A DNA stretch of 64,000 bases, from contig NZ_CP127294.1 in assembly GCF_030285625.1 (NCBI RefSeq), forward strand, positions 1,064,001 through 1,128,000, given 5' to 3'. How positions within the stretch are numbered: the first letter of the stretch is position 1; the number at the start of each line of letters is the position of its first letter. This document shows, piece after piece, positions 23,414 through 31,844 of this stretch. Source of the stretch: Amycolatopsis sp. 2-15. GTDB lineage: Bacteria; Actinomycetota; Actinomycetes; Mycobacteriales; Pseudonocardiaceae. The notes beneath the pieces are model-generated. The model was not told the DNA's origin. It was given only the letters and a program-made list of their open reading frames with translations, and made no database searches. The position numbers and the translations under genes were made by a program.

Positions 23414-24868
23414 TCAGGTCACCGGCACGTTCGCCGCCGGCACGTCCGCGTAACCGCGCACCGACTCGACGGCCAGGCTCAGCCGCCGCACGGCCTCCAG
23501 CAGCTGGTCGGGCGGCAGGCCGAACGGCAGGCGCAGCCAGCGTTCGAGGCCGCCGTGCACGCCGAAGCGCGAGGCCGGCGCCAGCTGCACGCCGTGGTTC
23601 GCGGCCGAGACGGCCAGGCGCGTGCTCATCGGTTCCGGCAGACGGCACCACAGCGACAGGCCGCCGGCCGGGACCTCGAACGTCCACTCAGGACAGTAGG
23701 CGTGCACGGCGTCGATCAGGGCATCGCGCTGCAGCCGGAAATCCACCCGCCGCTGGGCCAAGGCGGCATACCCCTCCGGCTCAAGCAGCGAAGCCAGCAC
23801 CAGCTGGTCGAACACCGGCGCCCCCAGGTCCACGGCGAAGCGGGACGACAGCAGCCGGTCGAGCAGCTCGGCCGACGCGCGGATCCAGCCCAGCCGCAGC
23901 CCGCCCCACTGCGACTTCGCGGCCGAGCCGACCGTCAGCGCCAAGTCCCCCGCGAAGGCGGCCAGCGGCGGCGGCGCGTCGAGCGGATCACCCTCGTAAT
24001 CCAGCTCCACCAACGATTCGTCGACGACCACGGGCGTGCGCGAGCGCGCGAGGAGGCCGCCGAGGCGTTCGCGGCCGGCGGCGTCGAGGCGCAGGCCCGT
24101 GGGGTTCTGGAAGTCGACGACGAGGTAGGCGAACCGCGGCGAGGCCTGGCGCAGCGCGGCCTCGATGCCGGTGAGGTCCCAGCCGCGCACAGGGTCGAGC
24201 GCCACCGGCACGGGCAACGCGTGGGCGGCGCGCACGGCGTCGATCGCGTTCGGGTACGTCGGCTGCTCCACCAGCACGCGGTCGCCGGGGCCGGCCAGCA
24301 TGCGCAGGCACAGCACGAAAGCCGAGTACGCGCCGGCCGTCAGCATCACCTGGTCCGGAGTCGTCGGCAGGCCGCGCGCGGTGTAGCGCTCGGCGATCCG
24401 CTCGCGCAGCAGCGGCAGGCCGCCGGTGAGGTAACCGTTGCCGCTCAGGTGCTCCACGAGGTCGCGCCGCGCGGTGTCGACGGCGTTGATCAGGCCGGGC
24501 AACGCGGGTGGCGCGGCCCGGGCCAAGTCGATCAGACCGGCGCGTTCGTGCTGGGCCGGCGCGGCCGAGCGGTGGCCGGCACCGGAGATCCACGAACCGG
24601 CGCCGCGACGGCTGGCGACGACACCGGTGGAACGCAGCCGGTCCAGCGCCGCGCCGATGAGCGTGCGGCTGACTCCGAGGGCGTCGGCGAGCTCGCGCTC
24701 CGCGGGCAGCCGGGTGCCGATGGGGAGCTGGCCGTCGAGCACTTGCAGCTCGACGGCCGCGGCCAGATCCGCCGCGCCCTGCCGGGAGCCGCGACGGCGC
24801 CACTCCCCCAGCAACACGGCCAATCGGGTGCCGGAGACACGGCTCCCCAGCGGAAGATGCGAACTCAT
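23414..24868 (-). CDS. MocR-family regulator (GntR HTH fused to aminotransferase), YczR type
   Basis: The 484-residue fusion has a GntR winged helix (about residues 30-95: LQVLDGQLPIGTRLPAERELADALGVSRTLIGAALDRLRSTGVV) and a fold-type I aminotransferase domain. Marks in the latter are GGLPLLRERIAERYTARGLPTTPDQVMLTAGA and the PLP lysine in VGSAAKSQWGGLRLGW. Its divergent neighbour is a YczE-like membrane protein, the classical partner of YczR regulators. It should sense PLP or an amino compound and control yczE. ATG 24868 is adopted. Confidence 0.9.
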   Translation of the reverse strand: MSSHLPLGSRVSGTRLAVLLGEWRRRGSRQGAADLAAAVELQVLDGQLPIGTRLPAERELADALGVSRTLIGAALDRLRSTGVVASRRGAGSWISGAGHRSAAPAQHERAGLIDLARAAPPALPGLINAVDTARRDLVEHLSGNGYLTGGLPLLRERIAERYTARGLPTTPDQVMLTAGAYSAFVLCLRMLAGPGDRVLVEQPTYPNAIDAVRAAHALPVPVALDPVRGWDLTGIEAALRQASPRFAYLVVDFQNPTGLRLDAAGRERLGGLLARSRTPVVVDESLVELDYEGDPLDAPPPLAAFAGDLALTVGSAAKSQWGGLRLGWIRASAELLDRLLSSRFAVDLGAPVFDQLVLASLLEPEGYAALAQRRVDFRLQRDALIDAVHAYCPEWTFEVPAGGLSLWCRLPEPMSTRLAVSAANHGVQLAPASRFGVHGGLERWLRLPFGLPPDQLLEAVRRLSLAVESVRGYADVPAANVPVT

Positions 24869-24872
24869 AAGA

Positions 24873-24904
24873 CCAATTATCCGACATTGGCCATGGATTA
24901 CCAG
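24873..24904. promoter_or_regulatory. Probable MocR binding region between yczR- and yczE-like genes
   Basis: The 61-bp divergent gap holds a CCAAT (24873-24877)/ATTGG (24886-24890) dyad and repeated ATTGGCCA (24886-24893) and ATTACCAG (24897-24904). MocR proteins often bind such mixed direct and inverted repeats in the shared promoter. Confidence 0.4.
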
Positions 24905-24929
24905 TCCACTTGTCGCCGATAGTGGAGAA

Positions 24930-25571
24930 GTGGCAGTTGTCGACCTCAGTCCCCTCAGCGTCCGCCGAGCGCCCGTCCGCCGTGGTGCCCAGCTCCTGGC
25001 CGGTCTCGCGCTCTACGGCGCCAGCATGGCCATGCTCACCCGCGCCCACCTCGGCCTCGACCCGTGGGACGTGCTCCACGAAGGCATCACCAAGCTCACC
25101 GGCCTGAGCTTCGGCACGGTCACGGCCATCGCGTCGGTGTTCGTGCTGCTGCTGTGGATCCCGCTACGCCAGCGGCCCGGCATCGGCACCGTGGCCAACG
25201 TCGTGGTGATCTCCGTGACCGTCGACGCCGTCCGCGCGGTGCTGCCCGACCAGCACGCGCTCGCCTTGCAAATCCTGCTGCTCGTCGGCGGCGTGGTGCT
25301 CAACGCGGTGGCCACCGCCGTCTACGTCGGAGCCCGCCTCGGCCCCGGGCCGCGCGACGGGCTGATGACCGGCCTCACCGCGCGTACCGGTTGGTCGGTG
25401 CGGCTGGTGCGCACCGGGATCGAGGTGACCGTGCTCGCCGTCGGCTGGCTGCTCGGCGGCACCTTCGGCGTCGGCACCGTGCTCTACGCGCTTACGATCG
25501 GACCGCTCACGCAGGCCCTGTTGCCGCTGGTCACGTGGCGGACCGGGCGCCGCGAAGAGCAGCAGCACTAG
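24930..25571 (+). CDS. YczE/YitT-like integral membrane protein
   Basis: The 213-residue protein has about five membrane segments, starting RRGAQLLAGLALYGASMAMLTRAHLGLDPWDVLHEGI. The conserved segment GLDPWD and a second half-repeat (LGPGPRDGLMTGLTARTGWSVRLVRTGIEV) are typical of YczE proteins. Transport of a small amino- or vitamin-related compound is suspected for the family but not shown. GTG 24930 is used. It is divergent from the MocR gene and its stop overlaps the Clp_N gene stop by 4 bp. Confidence 0.88.
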   Translation: MAVVDLSPLSVRRAPVRRGAQLLAGLALYGASMAMLTRAHLGLDPWDVLHEGITKLTGLSFGTVTAIASVFVLLLWIPLRQRPGIGTVANVVVISVTVDAVRAVLPDQHALALQILLLVGGVVLNAVATAVYVGARLGPGPRDGLMTGLTARTGWSVRLVRTGIEVTVLAVGWLLGGTFGVGTVLYALTIGPLTQALLPLVTWRTGRREEQQH

Positions 25572-26110
25572 CTCGCCTCCCGCTGCGCGACCACACGGCG
25601 CACCGACACGTAGTCGACGCCGTGGGCGGCCAGCAGGTCGGGCACCGGGCCTTTCTGCTGCACCAGCGCGAGCAGCAGGTGCTCTTGGCCCAGGTGCTTG
25701 TCCCCCAGCTTCACGGCTTCCCGCAGGCTCAGCTCCATCGTGCGTTTCGCGTCGGCGGCGAACGGGATGTGGCCCCGTTTGGCGCGTCTGCCACCCCCGG
25801 CGAGCGCACCGGGGCCGTGGGTCTCCTCGATGCGTTCCACGATCTGCTCCACGTCGATGCCGAACTCGGTGAGCGCGGCGACGTCGGCGTCGCTGATCCC
25901 GCCCCGCCGGCGGATGCGGTCGAGCTCGGCCAGCACGTCTTCCCGCGACACGCCGAGCTCCTGCAGCAACCGCAGGCCGGCGCCGTTTTCCGTGCGGGCG
26001 AGCCCGGTCAGGACGTCGGTGAGCTCGATCTGCCGCGCGCCGGTTTCGCGCGCCACGATCTGGGCCTCGACCACGGCCAGCCGCGCGTCGATTGTGAACC
26101 GTTCGAACAT
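25568..26110 (-). CDS. Stand-alone double Clp_N-domain protein
   Basis: The 180-residue protein has two Clp N-terminal repeats: MFERFTIDARLAVVEAQIVARETGARQIELTDVLTGLAR and AKRTMELSLREAVKLGDKHLGQEHLLLALVQQ. It has no ATPase module. Such proteins are thought to be regulators or adaptors rather than unfoldases. Its ATG overlaps the stop of the 69-residue HTH gene (TGATG), so the two products form a module. The same arrangement occurs fused in one chain at 47271-48002. Confidence 0.88.
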   Translation of the reverse strand: MFERFTIDARLAVVEAQIVARETGARQIELTDVLTGLARTENGAGLRLLQELGVSREDVLAELDRIRRRGGISDADVAALTEFGIDVEQIVERIEETHGPGALAGGGRRAKRGHIPFAADAKRTMELSLREAVKLGDKHLGQEHLLLALVQQKGPVPDLLAAHGVDYVSVRRVVAQREAS

Positions 26111-26319
26111 CAGTGCCTCCCGTACTTCTTGTGGACGGCCTGCCGGCTGACCCCCAGCTCGGCGGCGATCTCCTGCCAGGACCAGCCGTGCACGCGGGCG
26201 CTGCGCACCTGCACGGCTTCGAGTTGTTCGAGGAGCCGACGAAGCGCCGCGACCGCGCGAAGCCCCACTCGGGGATCACGGTCGCCCGCCCTCGCGGCCA
26301 GGTCTGTTGCTTCCGTCAT
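26110..26319 (-). CDS. Small helix-turn-helix protein paired with the Clp_N protein
   Basis: The 69-residue protein ends in a helix-turn-helix (HGWSWQEIAAELGVSRQAVHKKYGRH) preceded by a short helical region. It corresponds to the N-terminal part of the fused Clp_N gene at 47271. The ATG at 26319 has no ribosome-binding site and sits 2 bases from an 18-bp operator dyad, so transcription is probably leaderless and autorepressed. It is coupled to the Clp_N gene downstream. Confidence 0.85.
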   Translation of the reverse strand: MTEATDLAARAGDRDPRVGLRAVAALRRLLEQLEAVQVRSARVHGWSWQEIAAELGVSRQAVHKKYGRH

Positions 26320-26321
26320 GA

Positions 26322-26367
26322 TGTCAATCTAGGTTGACACCACCACGTCTGTCAACCGAAGTTGACA
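26322..26367. promoter_or_regulatory. Two TGTCAA-N6-TTGACA operators upstream of the HTH/Clp_N module
   Basis: TGTCAATCTAGGTTGACA (26322-26339) and TGTCAACCGAAGTTGACA (26350-26367) are 18-bp dyads separated by 10 bp. The first starts 3 bases upstream of the start codon at 26319. A related pair lies upstream of the fused Clp_N gene at 48005-48051. Confidence 0.8.
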
Positions 26368-26405
26368 GGCCGGTCTCGGTCAGCCGTTCGGGTTAGCATC
26401 GGGTG

Positions 26406-27179
26406 ATGCCCGAGATCGCGATCGCGGAGCGCGCGGGAGTAGGCGCGGACGGCCTGCCTCGCGCGAGCGAAGACCACGTCGTGGTGCTGGACAACGCCGT
26501 GCTGCTGCTGGACGGCGCCACGTCACCGAGCCCTGACCTGCCGCCCGGCGGCTGGTACGCGGACCTGCTGGTGCGCCGGCTGGCGGACGAGCTGAGAGAA
26601 AGTCCCAAGGAGGATCTCGCCGTCGCGCTGGCGTCGTCCATCGCCGGCGTCGCGGCGGAGCACGGGCTGGAGCCCGGGCACTCGCCGTCGAGCACCGTGT
26701 CGATCCTGCGCTGGGACGCGGCCGAGGTCGAATCCCTTGTGCTGGCGGACAGCCCGGTTGTCGCGTTCGGACAGTTCGGGGTCGACGTGGTGGCCGACGA
26801 CCGTCTGGTCTCCCTGCGCGACGGCGGCCTGCTGCAGACCGGCGCCGACGTCCGGCGCCGCCGCAACGCCGAAGGCGGCTTCTGGGTCGCCGAAGCCGAC
26901 CCCGCGGCGGCGTCGAAAGCCGTGCGGCGCTCGTGGCCACGCCCTGAGGTCGACGCCGTGCTGCTCGCCACCGACGGCGTGTCCACCGGGGTCGACGACT
27001 ACGGCCTCTTCGGCTGGCCCGACGTCCTGCGTCTCGCTCGGGTGAACGGCCCGAACGCCGTGCTCGACGCCGTGCGAACCGCGGAAACGCAGGATCCCGA
27101 CGGTTCACGCTGGCCGCGCGCGAAGCGGCACGACGACCAGGCGCTGGTGCTCGCGGAATTCACCGGCGAAGCCGAATAG
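26406..27179 (+). CDS. PP2C-like protein phosphatase family protein
   Basis: The 257-residue protein shows a divergent PP2C pattern: the metal Asp motif LLLDGATSP near residue 38, SSTVSILRWD, VLLATDGVSTGVDDYGLFGWPDVLRLA, and the terminal HDDQALVLAEF. Metal-binding Asp residues are conserved although the usual DGxGG is DGATS. It could dephosphorylate Ser/Thr or act as a pseudophosphatase. ATG 26406 is adopted over the GTG three bases earlier. It is divergent from the HTH/Clp_N module, sharing the operator region. Confidence 0.7.
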   Translation: MPEIAIAERAGVGADGLPRASEDHVVVLDNAVLLLDGATSPSPDLPPGGWYADLLVRRLADELRESPKEDLAVALASSIAGVAAEHGLEPGHSPSSTVSILRWDAAEVESLVLADSPVVAFGQFGVDVVADDRLVSLRDGGLLQTGADVRRRRNAEGGFWVAEADPAAASKAVRRSWPRPEVDAVLLATDGVSTGVDDYGLFGWPDVLRLARVNGPNAVLDAVRTAETQDPDGSRWPRAKRHDDQALVLAEFTGEAE

Positions 27180-27239
27180 GGGTCGAATTCAGGGTTATCC
27201 CGGATCACGGATCGCCCGCGGCCCGCGACGCTGGGGACC

Positions 27240-27917
27240 ATGGGGATTTCACGGGGGCTGCGGATCTGGCGGATGGGCGCGCTGGTGGCGATCGGGTGGG
27301 GGCTGTTCACGATCACCCTGATGCACGTGATCAGCTCGCACGACCCGATCCACGACACGTTGTCCAGCTACACCACCACCGACCCGGGCCTGCTGAGCGC
27401 GAGCGTGCTGGCGCTCGCCGTCGGTTCGCTCGCCGTGCTCGGCTGCCTGGCGGCCGGCGGCGTGCCGCTGCCGCGGACCACACGGGTGCTGCTTTCGTTG
27501 TGGGCCTTGGGGTTGGCGACGGCCGCGGTGTTCCCGGCGAGCTACCCGCCGCGCCCGGATCTGGCCAGCGGCGAGATCCACCTGTACTCGTGCGTGGTGG
27601 CGTTCGCGAGCCTGCCGGCCGCGGCGCTGACGTTGCTGGAACCGTTGCGCGGCACGGCCGAGCGCGCGGTGGTGGCGCGGTGGCTGCGGTTCGGGGTGGC
27701 CGTTCTGGTGGTGTTCGGCGTGAGCTTCCTGTTCGCCCGCCTCGACGAAGCCGGGCTGCCGGTCCACACCGTCACCGAGCTGCTGCCGGCCGGGGCCACG
27801 CAACGCCTGATGCTCGTCGCCGACGTCGTGCTGCTGCTGGGCCTGATCCGCGTGGCGGTGCGGGTCGACGCCACCCGCACGGCGGCCGAACTGCAACCGG
27901 CCACCGCGCGGGACTGA
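27240..27917 (+). CDS. DUF998-family membrane protein
   Basis: The 225-residue protein has about six hydrophobic segments. The DUF998-type features are SSHDPIHDTLSSYTTTDPGLL near the first loop, then FPASYPPRPDLASGEIHLYSCVVAFASLPAAAL. The function is unknown. ATG 27240 is used. It runs tail to tail with the PLP desulfhydrase gene, whose stop lies 2 bp beyond. No regulatory site stands out in the 60-bp gap from the phosphatase-like gene. Confidence 0.8.
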   Translation: MGISRGLRIWRMGALVAIGWGLFTITLMHVISSHDPIHDTLSSYTTTDPGLLSASVLALAVGSLAVLGCLAAGGVPLPRTTRVLLSLWALGLATAAVFPASYPPRPDLASGEIHLYSCVVAFASLPAAALTLLEPLRGTAERAVVARWLRFGVAVLVVFGVSFLFARLDEAGLPVHTVTELLPAGATQRLMLVADVVLLLGLIRVAVRVDATRTAAELQPATARD

Positions 27918-27918
27918 C

Positions 27919-28947
27919 TCACTCCTGCATCGCGGCGACGAACTCCGGCGCGTAGCCGTACAGCCCGGGCAGGCCGCCGGTGTGCACGAACACCACCGTC
28001 TCCTCCGGGTCGAACCGGCCGGCCGCGGCCCATTCGACGAGCGCGGCGGCGGCCTTGCCGGAGTAGACCGGGTCCAGCACCACGCCTTCGGTGCGGCCGA
28101 ACAGCCGCAGCGCGCCCCACGTCGAGGGCGCCGGGATGCCGTAGCCCTCGCCCATGGTGGAGTCGCTCATGCGCACGTGGTCGAGCGACGGCGTGTCGAC
28201 GCCGAGCAGCTGCGCGGCTGACGTGACGAGGTGTGTGAGGTTGTCGGTGGCCTCGTCGAGCGGGTGGCTCACACAGGCGAAATCGGCGCCGAGGTTGCCG
28301 AGCATCGCCGTGCCGAGCGCGAGGCCGGCGGAGGTGCCGCCGCTCGCGTGGGGCGCGACGATGCGCGCGCTGCCGATGCCGAGCGCCGAGAGCTGCTGTG
28401 CGAGCTCGTGCGTCGCGGAGACGTAGCCGAGGGTGCCGAGCGCGTCGGACCCACCGACGGGGACGGTGAAGACCTTGCGGCCCTCATAATCGGCCGACGC
28501 GAGCAGCTCTTCGTAGGTGCGCTCGGCTTCTTCGACGGTGGCGCAGATGTGCAAGCGGGCGCCGAAGAGCAGGTCGAGTGGGATGTTGCCGGAGTGCTCG
28601 TAGGCCTCGCCCTCGCGCGGCACCTTCGCCGTCAGCACGAGCTCGCAGCGCAGCCCGAGCCGCGCGCACGCCGCCGCCGTCTGGCGTCCGTGGTTGGTCT
28701 GCAGAGCCCCGAAGGTGATCACCGTGTCGGCGCCGGCGGCGAGCGCCGCGCCGAGGTGGAAGTCGAGTTTGCGCAGCTTGTTGCCGCCGACGCCGAGCGG
28801 GTGGACGTCGTCGCGCTTGAGCATCAGCCGCGGCAGCCCGAGCGCCTCGCCCAGTCGCGGCGCCGCCAGCAGCGGCGTCGGTCCGGTGCCGAGCCCCGCC
28901 CGCGGGAACGCGTCGAAAACGGGAAACCGGTCGAAGTCGAACGTCAT
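27919..28947 (-). CDS. D-cysteine desulfhydrase/ACC deaminase-family PLP enzyme
   Basis: The 342-residue fold-type II PLP enzyme has the Schiff-base lysine in GGNKLRKLDFHLGAALAAGADTVITFGALQTNHGRQTAAAC. The phosphate cup is ASGGTSAGLALG, and a late HTGGLPGLYGY motif is present. These enzymes convert D-cysteine to pyruvate, sulfide and ammonia or deaminate ACC; substrate choice is not decidable here. ATG 28947 fits the family start (FDRFPVFDAFPRAGLGTGPTPL). It is divergent from the amidase across a 136-bp gap that holds an operator. Confidence 0.88.
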   Translation of the reverse strand: MTFDFDRFPVFDAFPRAGLGTGPTPLLAAPRLGEALGLPRLMLKRDDVHPLGVGGNKLRKLDFHLGAALAAGADTVITFGALQTNHGRQTAAACARLGLRCELVLTAKVPREGEAYEHSGNIPLDLLFGARLHICATVEEAERTYEELLASADYEGRKVFTVPVGGSDALGTLGYVSATHELAQQLSALGIGSARIVAPHASGGTSAGLALGTAMLGNLGADFACVSHPLDEATDNLTHLVTSAAQLLGVDTPSLDHVRMSDSTMGEGYGIPAPSTWGALRLFGRTEGVVLDPVYSGKAAAALVEWAAAGRFDPEETVVFVHTGGLPGLYGYAPEFVAAMQE

Positions 28948-29045
28948 CGATCCTCCGTGGTGCTGGGGCGGGTCTCGGGGGTAATCGTCGGCCTCGGGCC
29001 GGGCGGCTGTCGAACCAGGCAGCCGGAATCACAGTCCGGTGGTAA

Positions 29046-29063
29046 CGTTCGTTCGAACGAACG
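29046..29063. promoter_or_regulatory. Perfect 18-bp palindrome upstream of the amidase operon
   Basis: CGTTCGTTCGAACGAACG is a fully symmetric TetR-style operator, 20 bases before the amidase start. The TetR gene at 30424 in the same operon is the likely ligand-responsive repressor. Confidence 0.75.
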
Positions 29064-29083
29064 AGAACCCCGGGGGTGGCCCG

Positions 29084-30457
29084 ATGACCGTCAGGACTCC
29101 TGCGTTCACGACCGTCGCCGAGCAGGTGGCAGCGCTCGAAGCAGGCGAAACGACCTCGGTGGCACTCACCAGGACGGCACTGGAAGAGGCGCACGCGAGC
29201 CAGACCGTGCTCAACGCGTTCCGCCGAATCCGCGACGAAGAAGCCCTCACCGAGGCGGAAGAAGCCGATCGGCGCCGGGCCCGAGGTGACCGGACGCCGT
29301 TGCTGGGCGTGCCCGTCGCGATCAAGGACGACGTGGACCTCGCGGGCCTGCCCACGGCGTTCGGCTGCGCGGGCGACTTCCCGGACGCGACGGCCGATGC
29401 GCCTGCCGTGGCGCTGCTCAAGCAGGCCGGCGCCGTGATCATCGGCAAGACGAACACGCCTGAGCTGGGGCAATGGCCGTTCACGGAGGGGCCGGCGTTC
29501 GGCGTCACGCGTAACCCGTGGCACCCCGACCACACGCCTGGCGGGTCCTCCGGCGGCTCGGCGGCCGCGGTGGCCGGCGGGGTGGTCGCGGCGGCCCTCG
29601 GCTCGGACGGTGCCGGGTCGGTGCGCATCCCGGCGGCGTGGACGGGGCTCGTCGGCATCAAGACGCAGCGCGGACGCGTGCCACTCGGCGGGGAGCTGTT
29701 CCACGGCCTCACGGTGCTCGGTCCGCTGGCCCGGACCGTCGCGGACGCGGCGACCCTGTTGGACGTCACGACGGGCTCCGACAGCATGTTCCGCACCGCG
29801 GCCCGCCGGGAACCCGGCCGGCTGCGCATCGGGTTGTCGACGAGGGCACCCTTCACCGCAACGAAAACCAGCCTCGACCCGGTGGTCGAAGCGGCTGTGC
29901 GCAACACCGCGGAGGCGCTCGCGAACCTCGGCCACGAGATCGTCGAGATCGAGCCGGACTACGGGCTCATCGGGCTCACCTTCCTGCCGCGCTCGCTCAC
30001 CGGCGTGCGCGACTGGGCCGCTCGCGTGCCCGAGAAGGCCAAGCTCGACCCCCGCACGCGCGGCAACGCGCAGCAGGGCACCGTGCTCGCCGGCGCGTTG
30101 AAACTCGCCCGGGCGCTCGAACCCGCGCTGCAGCGCCGCATCGGCTCGGTGTTCGGGCGCGTCGACGTGCTGCTCACCCCGACCACCGCGACGCCGCCGC
30201 CGAAGACCGGCGCGTTCGACGGCCTCACCGGCTGGCGCACCGACCAGACGATGATCGCCGCATGCCCCTACGCTTGGCCGTGGAACGTGCTGGGCTGGCC
30301 GGGGATCAACGTCCCGGCCGGACAGACGGCGGACGGGCTCCCCCTCGGCGCCCAGCTGCTGGGCCCGTCGCACGCCGAGGAGCGGCTGATCTCCGTTGCC
30401 GCGCAACTGGAAGAGGTCCGACGGTGGCACCTGCGCCGGCCCGCAAGGGTGTGGTGA
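29084..30457 (+). CDS. Amidase (amidase-signature family)
   Basis: The 457-residue amidase-signature hydrolase has the Lys of the triad in VPVAIKDDVD, the cis-Ser in GGSSGGSAAAVAGG and the nucleophilic Ser in GSDGAGSVRIPAA. Length and C-terminal VLLTPTTATPPP fit the GatA/FAAH-like group. The amide substrate is unknown. ATG 29084 is preceded by a G-rich ribosome-binding site and an 18-bp palindromic operator. Its 3' end overlaps the TetR gene by 34 bp, so the amidase, TetR and MpaB genes form one operon. Confidence 0.92.
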   Translation: MTVRTPAFTTVAEQVAALEAGETTSVALTRTALEEAHASQTVLNAFRRIRDEEALTEAEEADRRRARGDRTPLLGVPVAIKDDVDLAGLPTAFGCAGDFPDATADAPAVALLKQAGAVIIGKTNTPELGQWPFTEGPAFGVTRNPWHPDHTPGGSSGGSAAAVAGGVVAAALGSDGAGSVRIPAAWTGLVGIKTQRGRVPLGGELFHGLTVLGPLARTVADAATLLDVTTGSDSMFRTAARREPGRLRIGLSTRAPFTATKTSLDPVVEAAVRNTAEALANLGHEIVEIEPDYGLIGLTFLPRSLTGVRDWAARVPEKAKLDPRTRGNAQQGTVLAGALKLARALEPALQRRIGSVFGRVDVLLTPTTATPPPKTGAFDGLTGWRTDQTMIAACPYAWPWNVLGWPGINVPAGQTADGLPLGAQLLGPSHAEERLISVAAQLEEVRRWHLRRPARVW

Positions 30458-30996
30458 ACACCCGCGACGCGATCCTGCGGGCGACCCTCGAGGTCGTCGG
30501 CGAGCAAGGCGTCGGCGGGCTCACCAACCGGCGCATCGTGGCCGCCGCCGGCGTCTCGCTCGGCACGCTGACCTACCACTTCCCCAGCCAGACGGAGCTG
30601 CTGCGCGAGGCGATGCTGCTGTTCGCCGAGGAGGAGACGGCGAAGCTCGCCGCGATCGCCGACGCCCACAGCGCTGACGGCCTCAGCCTGGAGCAGGCCG
30701 CGGCCGTGGTTGAGCACGTGATCGAGCAGCTGCCGTTCGGCACCGACGACCTCGCGCCCCACGAGCTCTACCTGCAGGCCGCGCGTGATCCTGGCCTGCG
30801 CGACGCGTCGGCGCGTTGCTTCGCGGCGTACGACGATCTCGCCATGACTGTTCTGCGCGCGCTCGGCGTGTCCGATCCCGCGCGGGTGGCGGGTCCCGTC
30901 GTTGCGCTCATCGCCGGATTGCAGCTGCGGCGCCTGTCGACGGGCACCGACGTGCCGGCCGCCGAGCCGCTGATGATGCTGCTCCGCGGGGCCTGA
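30424..30996 (+). CDS. TetR-family repressor of the amidase operon
   Basis: The 190-residue protein has a TetR helix-turn-helix (NTRDAILRATLEVVGEQGVGGLTNRRIVAAAGVSLGTLTYHFPSQTELL) and a variable ligand domain. GTG 30424 has GAGG seven bases upstream; GTG 30451 and 30454 are alternatives. It overlaps the amidase end by 34 bp and is followed 1 bp later by the MpaB-like gene. The palindrome at 29046 is its likely binding site. Confidence 0.88.
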   Translation: MAPAPARKGVVNTRDAILRATLEVVGEQGVGGLTNRRIVAAAGVSLGTLTYHFPSQTELLREAMLLFAEEETAKLAAIADAHSADGLSLEQAAAVVEHVIEQLPFGTDDLAPHELYLQAARDPGLRDASARCFAAYDDLAMTVLRALGVSDPARVAGPVVALIAGLQLRRLSTGTDVPAAEPLMMLLRGA

Positions 30997-30997
30997 C

Positions 30998-31843
30998 GTG
31001 GCGCCGCCGGTTGTGCGGGGCACCGCGGCCTGGCGCTACTTCGGTGACTTCCGCGACGTGCTGCTCGCGGGCCAGGTCCTGGTGCTGCAGGTGGCGCACC
31101 CCGTGGTCGCGGCCGGGGTGCGGGACCACTCGAACTACACCGAGGACCCCTGGGCGCGATTGATGCGTACGGGGGCTTCGCTGTCGATTTACGTGTACGG
31201 CGGTGCTGCGGGCGCACGGTTCGAGGCTTCGCGGTTGCGGGAGCTGCATCGGACGTTCACCGGGGTGGCCGACGGGCGGCGGTACAGCGGGCTGGATCCG
31301 GGGGCTTATGCGTGGGTGCATGCGACGTTGGTGAAGGTTCCCGTTGATGTGCAACGGTTTTTCGGGCGACCGCTGATGGCTGGCGAGCTTGCCGAGTACT
31401 ACGCGCAGATGTGCGACATCGGCCGGGTGCTCGGGGTGCGCGAGCGGGACCTGCCGCCGGACTGGGCCGCGTTCGAGCGGTACTACGACGAGATGGTCGC
31501 GTCGTTTCGGCCGAACGAGACGATGACGACGTTGTTCGAGACCATCCACACGGTGCCGAAACCCGTGCGGTGGCTGCCGGATCGGTGGTGGCCTCGGCTC
31601 CGGAACGCGCAGGCCGCGGGGCAGCTGTTCCTGATCCGGGCGACGTTGCCGCCGGCTTTGCGGAAGCAGCTCGGTCTACAGTGGACTTATGCTGATGAAC
31701 TCCGGTTCAGGCGGTTCTGCCGCGTGGTGCGGATGGTCGGCTCGCTGGTGCCCGCGCCGTTGCGGACGGCGCACATGCGGTGGATCGGCAAGCTGAACGT
31801 GTGGCTGCGGGCCCATCCGTGGGCCTACCGGCTGATTCCCTGA
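30998..31843 (+). CDS. MpaB-family oxygenase (DUF2236)
   Basis: The 281-residue protein is of the MpaB/latex-clearing-protein-like DUF2236 family, with the conserved QVLVLQVAHPVVAAGVRDHSNYTEDPWARL stretch and a C-terminal MRWIGKLNVWLRAHPWAYRLIP. Family members such as MpaB and Lcp are heme oxygenases on terpenoid or polyisoprene chains. The heme ligand here is not fixed by sequence alone. GTG 30998 starts 1 bp after the TetR stop, so it is in the amidase operon and presumably co-regulated. Confidence 0.85.
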   Translation: MAPPVVRGTAAWRYFGDFRDVLLAGQVLVLQVAHPVVAAGVRDHSNYTEDPWARLMRTGASLSIYVYGGAAGARFEASRLRELHRTFTGVADGRRYSGLDPGAYAWVHATLVKVPVDVQRFFGRPLMAGELAEYYAQMCDIGRVLGVRERDLPPDWAAFERYYDEMVASFRPNETMTTLFETIHTVPKPVRWLPDRWWPRLRNAQAAGQLFLIRATLPPALRKQLGLQWTYADELRFRRFCRVVRMVGSLVPAPLRTAHMRWIGKLNVWLRAHPWAYRLIP

Positions 31844-31844
31844 C

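Noticed and set aside
28484..30430. 648-codon minus-strand open frame
   Set aside because: It overlaps the amidase on the other strand and the desulfhydrase in another frame; composition is shadow-like.
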